A stretch of DNA of 40,554 nt, from the NCBI GenBank assembly GCA_003222535.1, contig QHWJ01000339.1, positions 1 to 40,554 of the forward strand. Reading direction: 5' to 3'. This document shows, piece by piece, positions 1-7,197 of this stretch. The notes beneath the pieces were generated by a model. The model saw only the letters and a program-made list of their open reading frames with translations, searched no databases and was not told the origin of the DNA. The DNA comes from Acidobacteriota bacterium (lineage in GTDB: Bacteria > Acidobacteriota > Vicinamibacteria > Vicinamibacterales > CAVVIG01). The first letter of the stretch is position 1; every line of letters begins with the position of its first letter. A program made the position numbers and the translations under genes.

Positions 1-207
1 GTCGGGCAGCCAATCGATGCAGAATGGAAGGCCAAATGTCGTCCGGACTGCGATTTCGCGGTTGCCATCGAGATCGACTGCAATGATTTCCTGGGCTCCC
101 CAGTCCGAGAACCACAGACGGTCGTTGTGCCACCGTGGCGATTCCCCCATCGCGAGGCCGGTCAACAGGATTTGGGCTTCGGTTGTCGAAGATTGTTGTG
201 ATGGCAT
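1..207 (-). CDS. SMP-30/gluconolactonase-like protein, N-terminal part (runs off the window)
   Basis: The first 69 codons of a minus-strand gene; the frame is still open at base 1. The start is ATG at 207-205, with AAGG five bases upstream, and it overlaps the stop codon of the decayed frame before it (TGATG). Residues 18-40 read LAMGESPRWHNDRLWFSDW, the typical first blade of the SMP-30/gluconolactonase/LRE-like beta propeller, followed by the usual I-x-x-V-D-L-D-G strand. Family members are calcium-dependent lactonases or related esterases acting on sugar lactones. No signal peptide is visible, so it is probably cytoplasmic. The catalytic metal ligands beyond the first Glu lie outside the window, so the substrate cannot be judged. 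Confidence 0.8.
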   Translation of the reverse strand, partial: MPSQQSSTTEAQILLTGLAMGESPRWHNDRLWFSDWGAQEIIAVDLDGNREIAVRTTFGLPFCIDWLPD

Positions 208-448
208 CACAGCCTTGCTCCTGCCACGTCCCCGGTGGTCTTCGGAGGGTGCCAGTCATCATTCCAGGGTTGCGCACCGGGCCGAAATAGCTCTCGAGGC
301 CCGTCGTGCCCATGCCCAATTGATGCATGTTCATTTTGCCGACGACGATGGCCCCGGCGTCCTTCAATTTCGCGACGCCGACCGCGTCTTTTTGGGGGAC
401 ACGATTCTTGAACCTCTCGAAGGCAGCCGTCGTTCTCAGATTGGCGGA
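208..448 (-). pseudogene. Amidase (amidase-signature family) internal fragment
   Basis: Reading the minus strand from base 448 gives about 60 residues with clear amidase-signature homology: [20 protein letters not shown], then [10 protein letters not shown] and SYFGPVRNP. In intact amidases this segment carries the catalytic lysine (here in VVGK) and lies just before the Gly/Ser-rich GGSSGG loop. That loop, the catalytic serines and both ends of the protein are missing. After RNP the expected WN continues in the neighbouring frame (RNPWNDDW), so there is also a frameshift. It has no start codon or RBS of its own, because its 5' side is fused directly to a sigma-factor fragment. It is a relic with no likely function. 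The family match is by motif recognition; the boundaries are approximate. Confidence 0.72.
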
Positions 449-893
449 CCTCCGTCAAGAGCAGCGCGGCCCGCTGACGCGCCGGCAGATGCTGAAGAGC
501 CGCGACAAACGCGAGGCGGATGCTCTGACGCAGGGTCACGAGCTCGAGCGGATCCGCGTCGGACGGGAGGGCGCGCGCATCGGGGATCGGATCGAGCCAG
601 TGCGTGCGCGGGCGCGTCTCGAGCTCTTCGTCCACGGTGCCGTCGGGACGCTCTTCCATCGGTCGAGCGCGGCGCGACCTGGAGGACAACGCGTCGAGGC
701 AGACGTTGGTCGCGATCCGGTACATCCACGTCCGAAGTGATGCCCGCCCGTCGAATCGGTCGAGGCTCCTCCACGCACGCACCATCGTCTCCTGCACCGC
801 ATCGTCAGCATCGAAGGCCGACCCCAGCATGCGGTAGCAGTGGCCCGTCAATGCGGCGCGGTGTGTTTCGAGTTGGGCGACGTCCACGTGCAT
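447..893 (-). pseudogene. ECF-type sigma-70 factor, truncated in region 4
   Basis: From ATG 893 the minus frame encodes an ECF sigma factor. Region 2 is complete (residues 15-68: [19 protein letters not shown], then [18 protein letters not shown] and [13 protein letters not shown]). The linker runs to the start of region 4 (residues 129-149, [19 protein letters not shown]). It resembles the SigX5-like group that normally carries a C-terminal SnoaL-like domain. Immediately after LLLTEV the homology stops and amidase sequence begins in another frame. The region-4 helix-turn-helix that reads the -35 element is therefore lost. The open frame runs on to 207, but those residues look like shadow sequence. 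The protein could still bind core polymerase but should not recognise promoters, so I treat it as a broken gene. Confidence 0.75.
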
Positions 894-1040
894 CTGATCC
901 TGATATCACCGCTGGCTCACGCCGTCAACGCGATGGTTTTGCCCTGGCGCTACTGTCCGATTCGGCAATCCGCAAGATGGGAATTGCGCCTCGGCGCTCG
1001 TCGTCTGAGGGCGGGCCCGGCCCGTTGAGTTGAGCAGCAG

Positions 1041-1255
1041 ATGCCGGGTACCGTTTGGAATACGGCGGTCAGTTCGAGAGCCAGCAGAGCGCCTCGCGGC
1101 GTCTCGCCGTTTTCTTCGTCGCGGTAGTCGCCGGACTGTTCATGCTGCTCGTGCCGGCCTTCGGCCGTGCGCGCGACACCGCGATCCTCATGGTCAATCT
1201 CCCGCTCGCGCTGATTGGCGGCGTCGCCGGCGTGTTCCTCGCCGGCGGCAGGTAA
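1041..1255 (+). pseudogene. CzcA/CusA-type RND efflux pump fragment
   Basis: A plus-strand frame reads DAGYRLEYGGQFESQQSASR and then two hydrophobic stretches ending LPLALIGGVAGVFLAGG before a stop. This matches a segment of heavy-metal RND transporters (CzcA/CusA family), where the periplasmic motif YGGQFESQ precedes paired transmembrane helices with NLPLALIGG. Only about 70 of the roughly 1,040 residues of such a pump remain, with no start codon or RBS and no membrane-fusion or outer-membrane partner nearby. It is a gene relic. The identity is firm by motif; the exact left edge is uncertain. Confidence 0.75.
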
Positions 1256-1313
1256 GGTCACCCTGACTTTCACGGTGGGAGACGTCAAGGTCTCCGCGAT
1301 CGCTGATGAAGCG

Positions 1314-1445
1314 TCAATGAATGAATCCGACGGGTGCGCCAGCGGCAGCCTGGACCGGATTGTTTGCGACAATCAGCGAGGCTCCGCCAAGGACGACAGT
1401 GACTACGACGATAACGATGAGCCACACGAACGTGTTGCGCGTCAT
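1314..1445 (-). CDS. Small single-span membrane protein (43 aa), hypothetical
   Basis: A 43-codon frame from ATG 1445 with a good ribosome site (GAGAGG, seven bases upstream). The product starts MTRNTFVWLIVIVVVTVVLG and has one strongly hydrophobic helix (residues about 7-27), then a short polar, Ala/Gly-rich tail ending FIH. It begins 33 bases after the stop of the binding-protein gene on the same strand and could be its co-transcribed partner. Size and topology fit a small membrane peptide or a signal-anchored tail. I recognise no family. The positive RBS and the hydrophobicity are what separate it from chance; its function is unknown. Confidence 0.5.
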   Translation of the reverse strand: MTRNTFVWLIVIVVVTVVLGGASLIVANNPVQAAAGAPVGFIH

Positions 1446-1478
1446 GAGGGTGCCTCTCGTTCAAGATCTCGTGGTTGG

Positions 1479-2978
1479 CTACTGATTGAGTAACGCCGGC
1501 TTTCCGCTTGCGATCGTCCAGACCGCAGGACGCGACGCGAAATTCCCGCTGGCCGCAGCCTTGGTCAACGGACCGGCCGTTCCGTCGTAGCTGCGCAGGT
1601 TGCGGAGGTATACCGCGGGATTCTGGCCCGTCTCGAACGCGCTGACGATCATGTTCACCGAGTCGTACGCATACGGCATCATGTGCGTGGCGAATCGAGT
1701 GTCGGGATATTTCTCCTCGAATCGCCGCTTGAACCCGATGTCCGTCAGGTTGCTGTCGGTGTACCAGGCGCCTTCGAACAACGCCGGATTGTCGCTGAGG
1801 GATGGCGCGACCACCGCCGATACGTTGTGAATCCGGGCGTCACCAAGCTGTTGACCCAGCAGATCGAGCCCAGGTTCCAACGCTTCGACGTAGTACACGT
1901 CGGGGCGCGACGCCGCAGCCCGTCTGATCAGCGAGCGAAAGTCGCTGACGGAGCCGTCGAACCGCTGTTCGTCGGCAACGGTGAGCCCAAGGCGCGCGAC
2001 CTCGATCTTCAGCGCCTTCACGTGGTTGTTGATGCTCGGGTAGTCCTGCGTCAGCAGTGCGACGCGCTTGATGCCGCGACGCTGCGCCTCCCGCGCCCAC
2101 AGTTCGCCTTCGGCCTCCGGCGACGGAATGTTCGTGAAGTTGTAGGCGCCGTCCCCAATCCAGCTGACGGTGCACACGCACAGGTGCGGAATACGCGCGG
2201 CCGTCGCATACGGCTTGGTTTCCTGACCGATGAGCGAAATGCCGCCAACGATCGCGTCGACCTTGTCGTCGTTCACGACCCGGCGAATCACCTGCTTGGC
2301 CTTTTCGGGATCGGGTCCGCTGTCCCTGATCACCAACTCGTACCGGTATTTCTTATCCCCCAGATCGTCGCGTGCCATCTGGACCGCCTTGACAAACGAG
2401 TTGCCCAGCATCGCGTAGGGTCCAGTGGTGGGCACGATCACGCCGATCTTGACGACACCCTGCGTCGGCGGCGCCCAGACGTCACGGTCGAGAGCGACGA
2501 AGGCGAACAGGATTGCCGTCACACCGATTGCTGCAACGCCCGAGAGCGCGACACGTCGTCCGCGACTCGGAATGAGCTGGAGGCCGTAGTAGAGAACAAA
2601 GAGACTGCCGAGGAACATCGCGACGCCGCTGATCTCGAACCCGAAGGCGCCGAACACGGGCTTCGGGTACGCAGTGGACACCGAGGAAAGAAACGTTCCC
2701 GCGAAGATCGGAAGCGTGATGTCCCACAGTCCCTTGATCACACCGAAGCCGACGACGATCCAGGCATTCATGACGCCGTAGGCAGCGAGTGCCCGCCTGT
2801 TCCCGGTCCGGCGAAACCAGATCCACAGCGCTGGCGGGACAGCGAGCAGCGTGGCTCCCAGGACAAACGCGCCGCTGCCGAGCGTGAATACGTGATTGAA
2901 TGTGATCGCGACCGCCGTAAGCGCGACGGCGACGACCGACCGCCAACCGGGCCGCCGGATTTCGTTCTGTGAGTCCAT
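1479..2978 (-). CDS. Type 1 periplasmic-binding protein (Leu/amide-binding class) with N-terminal membrane domain
   Basis: 499 residues. I start at ATG 2978 because AAGGAGGG lies seven bases before it; a longer open frame upstream would run through the palindromic promoter region. Residues about 10-185 hold four to five hydrophobic spans, including a VAVALTAVAITF stretch, GVMNAWIVVGFGVIKGLWDI and AMFLGSLFVLYYG. The rest is a Peripla_BP_6-type ligand-binding domain: GVVKIGVIVPTTGPYAMLG, then KKYRYELVIRDSGPDPEKAK, VDAIVGGISL and a late MMPYAYDSVNMI segment. Such domains bind branched amino acids, amides or aromatic acids and normally serve ABC importers. No permease or ATPase gene is present here. 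The membrane-integral arrangement is unusual and suggests a sensor or a tethered binding protein rather than a soluble shuttle. It is divergent from a TetR gene that probably controls it. Confidence 0.8.
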   Translation of the reverse strand: MDSQNEIRRPGWRSVVAVALTAVAITFNHVFTLGSGAFVLGATLLAVPPALWIWFRRTGNRRALAAYGVMNAWIVVGFGVIKGLWDITLPIFAGTFLSSVSTAYPKPVFGAFGFEISGVAMFLGSLFVLYYGLQLIPSRGRRVALSGVAAIGVTAILFAFVALDRDVWAPPTQGVVKIGVIVPTTGPYAMLGNSFVKAVQMARDDLGDKKYRYELVIRDSGPDPEKAKQVIRRVVNDDKVDAIVGGISLIGQETKPYATAARIPHLCVCTVSWIGDGAYNFTNIPSPEAEGELWAREAQRRGIKRVALLTQDYPSINNHVKALKIEVARLGLTVADEQRFDGSVSDFRSLIRRAAASRPDVYYVEALEPGLDLLGQQLGDARIHNVSAVVAPSLSDNPALFEGAWYTDSNLTDIGFKRRFEEKYPDTRFATHMMPYAYDSVNMIVSAFETGQNPAVYLRNLRSYDGTAGPLTKAAASGNFASRPAVWTIASGKPALLNQ

Positions 2979-3023
2979 CGCCAAACCCTCCTTGCTGAGG
3001 AACGACATGTTCATGATGGATGG

Positions 3024-3115
3024 ACGTTCGTTTCGGAACATAATGTTCAGTTTCCGAGGACGCGGAATCAGACGCCAGACGGTGTAACGTCTGTTACTGA
3101 ACAATTGACCGTTCG
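3024..3115. promoter_or_regulatory. Divergent promoter/operator region between the binding-protein gene and tetR
   Basis: The 160-base gap between the two divergent starts contains several operator-like symmetries. GAACAT-A-ATGTTC (3036-3048) is a perfect inverted repeat. GTAAC-GTCT-GTTAC (3084-3097) is a second one. The word CGTTCGTT followed by CGGAA occurs twice in direct orientation, at about 3024 and 3110. The first palindrome also contains TATGTT on the minus strand, a possible -10 for the binding-protein gene. Palindromes of this size between a TetR gene and its neighbour are typical TetR sites. Which one is bound is not determined. Confidence 0.5.
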
Positions 3116-3139
3116 TTGTTCGGAAATGTGAGGGGTGCG

Positions 3140-3724
3140 GTGAAGGCGAGAGCCGTCGATCGACGCATTCAGCGAACGCGGCAACTGCTCCACGGCTCGC
3201 TGATGGCGCTGATTCAAGAAAAGGGGTTTGAAGCCCTGTCCGTGCAGGACATCATCGACCAGGCCAACGTCGGTCGGGCGACGTTCTACGCCCATTTCGA
3301 CAGCAAGGAAGATCTCCTCGCGAGCGGCATCGAAAACCTGCGCGCATCACTGAAGGAACGGCAACGGCAGGCGCGATCGGCAGGCGGATCGGACGAGAGG
3401 CTTTTTGCGTTCAGCCGCGAGCTCTTCACTCATGCGAACGAGCACAGAACCATCTTTCGTGCCATGGTCGGGAAACGAAGCGGTGCGGTCGTGCAGCAGT
3501 TGCTGCAGAAGATGCTCGTCGATCTCGTGCGGGAGGAAGTCAGAGGGACATGGGCCGAGAAGGAGAACGAGACGCCCATCGAAGCGGTCTCGCAATTCAT
3601 CGGGGGCGGTTTGTTCGGACTGTTGATGTGGTGGGGCAACGGGAAAATGCGGATGGCCGTTGACGATGTCGATTTGATGTTCCGGCGGCTCGCAATTCCT
3701 TCACTCAAGGCTGCTGCTCGGTAA
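3140..3724 (+). CDS. TetR/AcrR-family transcriptional regulator
   Basis: 194 residues from GTG 3140, which has GAGGGG four bases upstream; GTG 3128 and TTG 3116 are alternative starts. The N-terminal domain is a typical TetR HTH: residues about 5-55 contain RRIQRTRQLLHGSLMALIQE, ALSVQDIIDQANV and GRATFYAHFDSKEDLL. The C-terminal half is helical and resembles the TetR_C ligand-binding/dimer domain (FSRELFTHANEHRTIFRAM, then QFIGGGLFGLLMWW). TetR proteins usually repress an adjacent divergent gene until a small ligand binds. The neighbour here is the membrane-linked binding protein, with palindromes in the shared promoter region. The ligand cannot be deduced. Confidence 0.88.
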   Translation: MKARAVDRRIQRTRQLLHGSLMALIQEKGFEALSVQDIIDQANVGRATFYAHFDSKEDLLASGIENLRASLKERQRQARSAGGSDERLFAFSRELFTHANEHRTIFRAMVGKRSGAVVQQLLQKMLVDLVREEVRGTWAEKENETPIEAVSQFIGGGLFGLLMWWGNGKMRMAVDDVDLMFRRLAIPSLKAAAR

Positions 3725-3847
3725 CTCTGCATGTCAGCAGCCCTTTAGAGCACGAAGGTCGTGAACCGGCACTCGCACCTGAGCGGTGCCGACATCGCAG
3801 CGTGAAAGAGGACAGCAAATGCAAGAAGAAAGGACCGATCAAAAACA

Positions 3848-4075
3848 ATGAAACGTCGATCTTCGAAGAGCAAGGCCAGGCCGCGCGGCACAGTCGATGT
3901 CGATGCCTACCTCGCAACGGTGCCAGCCGACGCCCGGGAGGCGCTGGAGAAGCTTCGGAAAGCCATCAGCGCCGCAGCGCCGCGCGCAGAGGAGGGTTCC
4001 AGCTACGGTCTTCCGGCCTTCAGACTCGACGGACGGCCTCTTGTCTGCTTCGCAGCGGCGACACATCACTGTTGA
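3848..4075 (+). pseudogene. DUF1801/YdhG-like protein, 3'-truncated
   Basis: 75 codons from ATG 3848 (weak AGGA site upstream). Residues 15-70 follow the DUF1801 (YdhG/YjbR-like) pattern: TVDVDAYLATVPADAREALE, KLRKAISAAAPRAEEG, SYGLPAFRLDGRPLVCFAA. Full-length members have about 115-140 residues and continue from this point with the HHIGFYP-like half. Here the frame ends after AATHHC, and eight bases later lies the stop codon of a convergent gene. The second half of the domain is therefore absent. Either the end was deleted when the region rearranged, or this is a frameshift remnant. A functional short protein is unlikely. The native role of the family is unclear. Confidence 0.65.
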
Positions 4076-4083
4076 GCTACGCG

Positions 4084-4599
4084 CTATGCCTTCGCGGGCG
4101 TGTCCGCGCCGGCCCAGAGGTTCATCGTGCTCAGCTCCTCGCGTCCGCACGCCTTGAGGTACAGGAACAGCTGCGTGCGGTACGCCGCGTGGCCGTTGAG
4201 CACCAGCGTGATGACAAGCAGTCCGCGCGACGACTTCCGGCCGAACATGTCCACTTCCTTTCGGAAGTCTCGGTCGGTCCACCCGCCGAGGCGCCGCGCG
4301 TACTCGTCCGACTGCTGCCCGATGGCGGTAAGCGCTTGATCGAATGACATCTTTTTCGCGTCGGCTTCCGCCGGACTCCACGTGGCGCTGAGCGTCGGCC
4401 GATCGAAAACGCCGTGCTCGATGACCGTGAGCTGAGTCGGTCCCATGATGGCCATGTACTGCAGCAGCTCGAGCGTGCTGCGCTGCTTCGGCGTCGGCCG
4501 GTAGCCGAGCATCGAGGGCTCGACCTTGCCCGCGAGGTGAAGAAGGACGCGGACCTCGTGCTGCAGCATTGCAATCAGTTCGGATGTGGTCAGGATCAT
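4084..4599 (-). CDS. DinB-like four-helix protein
   Basis: 171 residues from ATG 4599. The length and helical pattern match DinB/YfiT-like metal-binding proteins. An N-terminal helix has LIAMLQHEVRVLLHLAG, a middle helix TLELLQYMAIMGPTQLTVIE, and the last conserved helix LNGHAAYRTQLFLYLKACG, where the family places a metal-ligand His and the YR-QLFLYLK signature. The DinB superfamily includes thiol-dependent transferases and hydrolases (for bacillithiol or mycothiol), but most members are unassigned. No good Shine-Dalgarno precedes the start. It is convergent with the truncated DUF1801 gene and stands alone on its strand. The specific reaction is unknown. Confidence 0.65.
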   Translation of the reverse strand: MILTTSELIAMLQHEVRVLLHLAGKVEPSMLGYRPTPKQRSTLELLQYMAIMGPTQLTVIEHGVFDRPTLSATWSPAEADAKKMSFDQALTAIGQQSDEYARRLGGWTDRDFRKEVDMFGRKSSRGLLVITLVLNGHAAYRTQLFLYLKACGREELSTMNLWAGADTPAKA

Positions 4600-4773
4600 A
4601 GGTTTGTCGAAAGCGAATCTGGATGTCGCTTCTCCGGTGCTACACTCTGCGCAAGGCGATGGACAAACGCAAGCGCAGCCGACAGCCTAGCACGAGCAAG
4701 ACCAGGAATCTCAGGAGACGATCCAGCGAAAAGCCGGAGAGCTTCCGGCGGCCGCAGCCTGCGCAAGTCAGAA

Positions 4774-4905
4774 CTTGACCTCCAGCGTCTCGGGCTGACC
4801 GATAGCATTCTCTGCGAGGTGCTGCAGGGCATTCGCAACGAGGTTGCGGCGAGGCAGGTTGAGCAGAGACTGCTGACGTTGGACGTGTTTCATGAAAGAC
4901 GAATA
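4774..4905 (+). pseudogene. PIN-domain (VapC-like) toxin fragment
   Basis: A plus-strand frame reads LQRLGLTDSILCEVLQGIRN and then VAARQVEQRLLTLDVFHE. This is the central part of many VapC ribonucleases, where I/LTD-x-I-L-x-EVLQG carries a conserved acidic residue and is followed by a helix and the L-x-x-L-x-V-x-E strand. The N-terminal strand with the first catalytic Asp and the whole C-terminal half are missing, and there is no start site. It lies just before a scrap resembling the end of an RHH antitoxin. I read it as a decayed toxin-antitoxin locus. Recognition is by motif only. Confidence 0.55.
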
Positions 4906-5266
4906 CGATTTCAGCGCGGGAAAACGCGGACCGGTTCTAAAGAGACCCGGACAGCGCGGCGAAAGCAGAGCCGATTTGCCTGTCGTCTGTACGTTAACGC
5001 GGGCCACAATCGCCACCCGCGAGGCTGCCTTGCTGCCAGGTCTCTTCGGCCGTGCCGACAGCAGGGAAGACACGGCAGAAGGCATTCGGATCAGGCTTCC
5101 AGCCGACGCGCTGTCAGCAGTCCTGGAGACGGTTGATGCCGAGCGGCAATGCTGTCGATTCCTGCGCTTTGAAATCACCGTGGAGCCCGACGGTGGCCCG
5201 ATTTGGCTGACGCTCAGTGGGCCCCCGGGCACGCGCGAATTCTTATCCGCGCTTCTCGAATCGTGA
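4892..5266 (+). CDS. Hypothetical protein; antitoxin-like N-terminus joined to an uncharacterised ~90-residue domain
   Basis: 124 residues from ATG 4892. The first 13 residues, MKDEYDFSAGKRG, look like the short acidic/basic segment found in CopG- and BrnA-type antitoxins. From residue about 31 the sequence changes to a compact domain: a Cys in VVCTLTR (residue 33), RIRLPADALSAVLETVDAER, paired cysteines CC at 87-88 within RQCCRFLRFEITVEPDGGP, and WLTLSGPPGTREFLSALLES. I have an impression of similar stand-alone small proteins with an E-R-x-C-C-x-F-L-x-F core, but I cannot name a function. The cysteines may bind metal or form a disulfide. The real start of that domain could be TTG 4975, but no RBS supports it. 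A fusion produced by rearrangement is likely. Confidence 0.5.
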   Translation: MKDEYDFSAGKRGPVLKRPGQRGESRADLPVVCTLTRATIATREAALLPGLFGRADSREDTAEGIRIRLPADALSAVLETVDAERQCCRFLRFEITVEPDGGPIWLTLSGPPGTREFLSALLES

Positions 5267-5296
5267 GCAGGAATCTGCCGTCTCCGTCACGGGCTG

Positions 5297-5332
5297 CTAC
5301 TCTTGACGCTCGCCGAGAACGAGCGTGAGTAG
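5297..5332 (+). terminator. Stem-loop after the 4892 gene
   Basis: CTACTC (5297-5302) pairs with GAGTAG (5327-5332), and inside them ACGCTCG pairs with CGAGCGT. A TTG bulge sits on the left arm and the loop is seven bases. The stem starts 30 bases after a stop codon and ends 60 bases before the next start. There is no T-run, so it could be a transcript-end or RNA-stability hairpin rather than a classical terminator. Confidence 0.45.
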
Positions 5333-5392
5333 AATACGAATGCCGGCCATCCCGGAGGCGCAGGAAGACGCCACCTGTCCGGAGGAGGGTTC

Positions 5393-6946
5393 ATGCGTAC
5401 ACCGCTGCCGCTCGTAACGCTTCTGTTCCTTGCGCTCTCGGCCGGCGCTGCGATTGACGCGCAGATCGGCAATCCGATCACCAGCAATCCGATTCCGGCG
5501 CCGATCACGAAACGCGGGCTGACGGTCGAAATCCGGGATGTCGTGCGCCTGCCCGATACGCGCGGGCTGCGCCCCGCCGCCGAGGACGTCGTGCCGGCCG
5601 GCTGGGCGCGCGTCAGCTACGTTCGCGACCTTCCGGACGGCCGCCGGTTCGCCAACGACTCGCGCGGACTGCTGTACCTGCTCGATCGCAACAACCAGCC
5701 CTCCGTGTATGCGAACGTCGGGGCCGCCTTTCCGTTTGCCGTCTACAACAGGCTGGAGAGCGGATTCATCGGATTCGATTTCCACCCGGAATTCACGCGG
5801 AACGGGTTGTTCTACACGGTGCATGGCGAGCGCGCGATGGGCAACCCCGCGATGCCGGACTTCATCCCCCCGGGGTTCACCCGAGCCGATGTGACCTACC
5901 ACAACGTCATCACGGAGTGGCATGCCGCGAACCCGGCTGCGAACACCTTCGTGGGCACCAGGCGTGAGCTGCTCCGCGTGGCCCACGTGGTCAGCAACCT
6001 GACGCACCCGTTTGGCCATCTCGAGTTCAACCCGACGTCGAAGCCCGGTGCCCCCGATTACGGCCTGCTCTATACGAGCGGGAGCGACCTGGGGTTCAGC
6101 AATGGCGGGGGACGGAATGCGAGCAATCCGACGCAGACACAGCGCCTCGACACGGTGATCGGCGCCATTCTGCGCATCGACCCACGCAGTCCTTCTGTGT
6201 CTGGAGGGATGAAAGGGCTCGGCGACTACACCATTCCGGCGATCAACAAGTTCGCCGCGGACGGCGATCCGAAGACGCTCGGCGAGATCTACGCGTACGG
6301 ATTCCGGAACGCCCACAGGCTTTCCTGGGATCTCACCGACGGAACGATGTTCGCGTCGGACATCGGGATGAACAATATCGAGGAAATCAACATCGTTCGC
6401 GAGGGCAACAACTACGGATGGATGAAGCGCGAGGGGATCTTCGAGAACGGCGTGACAAGACCGGGCGGCGCCCTCAACCAGCTCTACCCGCTCCCTGCCG
6501 AGATCCTGGACGGGCGGATGAAGGACGGGTTCACCTACCCGGTCGCGATGTATGACCACAGCGAGGGGCAGTCGGTGACGGGTGGATTCGCCTACCATGG
6601 CCGCATTCCCGCGCTCCGAGGCAAGTTCGTCTTCGGCGACATCGTCCGTGGACGCGTCTTCGTTGCCGACCTCGCCGCGATGAAAAAAGCTGATGATGGG
6701 ATTCCACAGACCGTCGCGCCTGTTGAAGAAATCCAGCTGTGCGTGCGTGACGCGGGCGGCAACCGCACGTACGTGACGTTCCGGGAGCTCATCGAGGCGA
6801 CCAACGGCGCGACGGTCACGCGGGCGGACCTGCACCTCAGCCGCAGCCGCGACGGGGAGCTCTTCCTGACGTCGAGGCAGGACGGCATGATCCGGATGCT
6901 CGTTCCGGATTCGAGCGGCACGGCGACCGCGGCCGCGCGCCGATGA
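5393..6946 (+). CDS. Secreted PQQ-dependent sugar dehydrogenase-like protein (GSDH beta propeller)
   Basis: 517 residues from ATG 5393, preceded by GGAGGAGGG. A signal peptide covers residues 1-24 (LPLVTLLFLALSAGAA, then a likely cut near DAQ). The body matches the glucose/sorbosone dehydrogenase propeller. It has WARVSYVRDLPDGRRF in the first blade, FDFHPEFTRNGLFYTVH, an HPFGHLEFNP active-site-type His segment, GEIYAYGFRNAHRLSWD, and the late signature IEEINIVREGNNYGW. Members oxidise aldose sugars in the periplasm with PQQ and calcium and pass electrons to a cytochrome. No fused heme domain is visible and no PQQ-biosynthesis gene is nearby, so the cofactor would come from elsewhere or be taken up. 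The sugar substrate is not assignable. It appears monocistronic, with a terminator about 110 bases downstream. Confidence 0.85.
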   Translation: MRTPLPLVTLLFLALSAGAAIDAQIGNPITSNPIPAPITKRGLTVEIRDVVRLPDTRGLRPAAEDVVPAGWARVSYVRDLPDGRRFANDSRGLLYLLDRNNQPSVYANVGAAFPFAVYNRLESGFIGFDFHPEFTRNGLFYTVHGERAMGNPAMPDFIPPGFTRADVTYHNVITEWHAANPAANTFVGTRRELLRVAHVVSNLTHPFGHLEFNPTSKPGAPDYGLLYTSGSDLGFSNGGGRNASNPTQTQRLDTVIGAILRIDPRSPSVSGGMKGLGDYTIPAINKFAADGDPKTLGEIYAYGFRNAHRLSWDLTDGTMFASDIGMNNIEEINIVREGNNYGWMKREGIFENGVTRPGGALNQLYPLPAEILDGRMKDGFTYPVAMYDHSEGQSVTGGFAYHGRIPALRGKFVFGDIVRGRVFVADLAAMKKADDGIPQTVAPVEEIQLCVRDAGGNRTYVTFRELIEATNGATVTRADLHLSRSRDGELFLTSRQDGMIRMLVPDSSGTATAAARR

Positions 6947-7056
6947 GGATTCGTCAGTCCTGGCGGTGCCAGCGAGAGCCTCCGCCTTTTCACGCTGCGC
7001 GACAGATGCTGAACGGAGCCCGCTGAAAAACTCCGTAGCTCGATGGCCCAGATCAA

Positions 7057-7085
7057 ACGGCCGGTCAATTCGACCGGTCGTTTTT
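7057..7085 (+). terminator. Intrinsic terminator
   Basis: ACGGCCGGTC (7057-7066), a five-base loop, and GACCGGTCGT (7072-7081) form a ten-pair stem with one G-T wobble, followed by a run of five T. This is a classical rho-independent terminator for the dehydrogenase gene. The rest of the 250-base gap before the next gene shows nothing else I can name apart from the operator at its right end. Confidence 0.8.
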
Positions 7086-7161
7086 GCGTACGGGCGGAAG
7101 CAGCTCACCGAAGCTGCGCCGCGGCAGGCCAGGGGCCGTCGCACGAGTGCCGAAATCACTT

Positions 7162-7189
7162 GCTATCTTTAGATAGCGTAAGATATCTT
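7162..7189. promoter_or_regulatory. Tandem palindromes upstream of the RHH-HTH gene (probable operator)
   Basis: GCTATCT-TT-AGATAGC (7162-7177) is a perfect inverted repeat, followed two bases later by AAGATATCTT (7180-7189), a perfect ten-base palindrome. Both share the AGATA/TATCT half-site. They end eight bases before the start codon of a small DNA-binding protein. They are strikingly AT-rich for this genome. Spacing and position suggest autorepression by the RHH domain of the downstream gene. No SD sequence is visible between the operator and the ATG. Confidence 0.65.
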
Positions 7190-7197
7190 TTGCCGTC

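Noticed and set aside
950-1372. 140-codon minus-strand ORF
   Set aside because: It lies antisense to the RND pump fragment; the better minus-strand candidate here is the 43-residue membrane ORF with an RBS.
4659-4778. Short basic ORF starting MDKRKRSRQPS
   Set aside because: About 39 codons, Arg/Ser-rich, no RBS; TACACT upstream lacks a matching -35.
5303-5335. Promoter TTGACG/TAGAAT before the PQQ dehydrogenase
   Set aside because: The spacer would be 21 bases, too long, and both elements fall in the hairpin.
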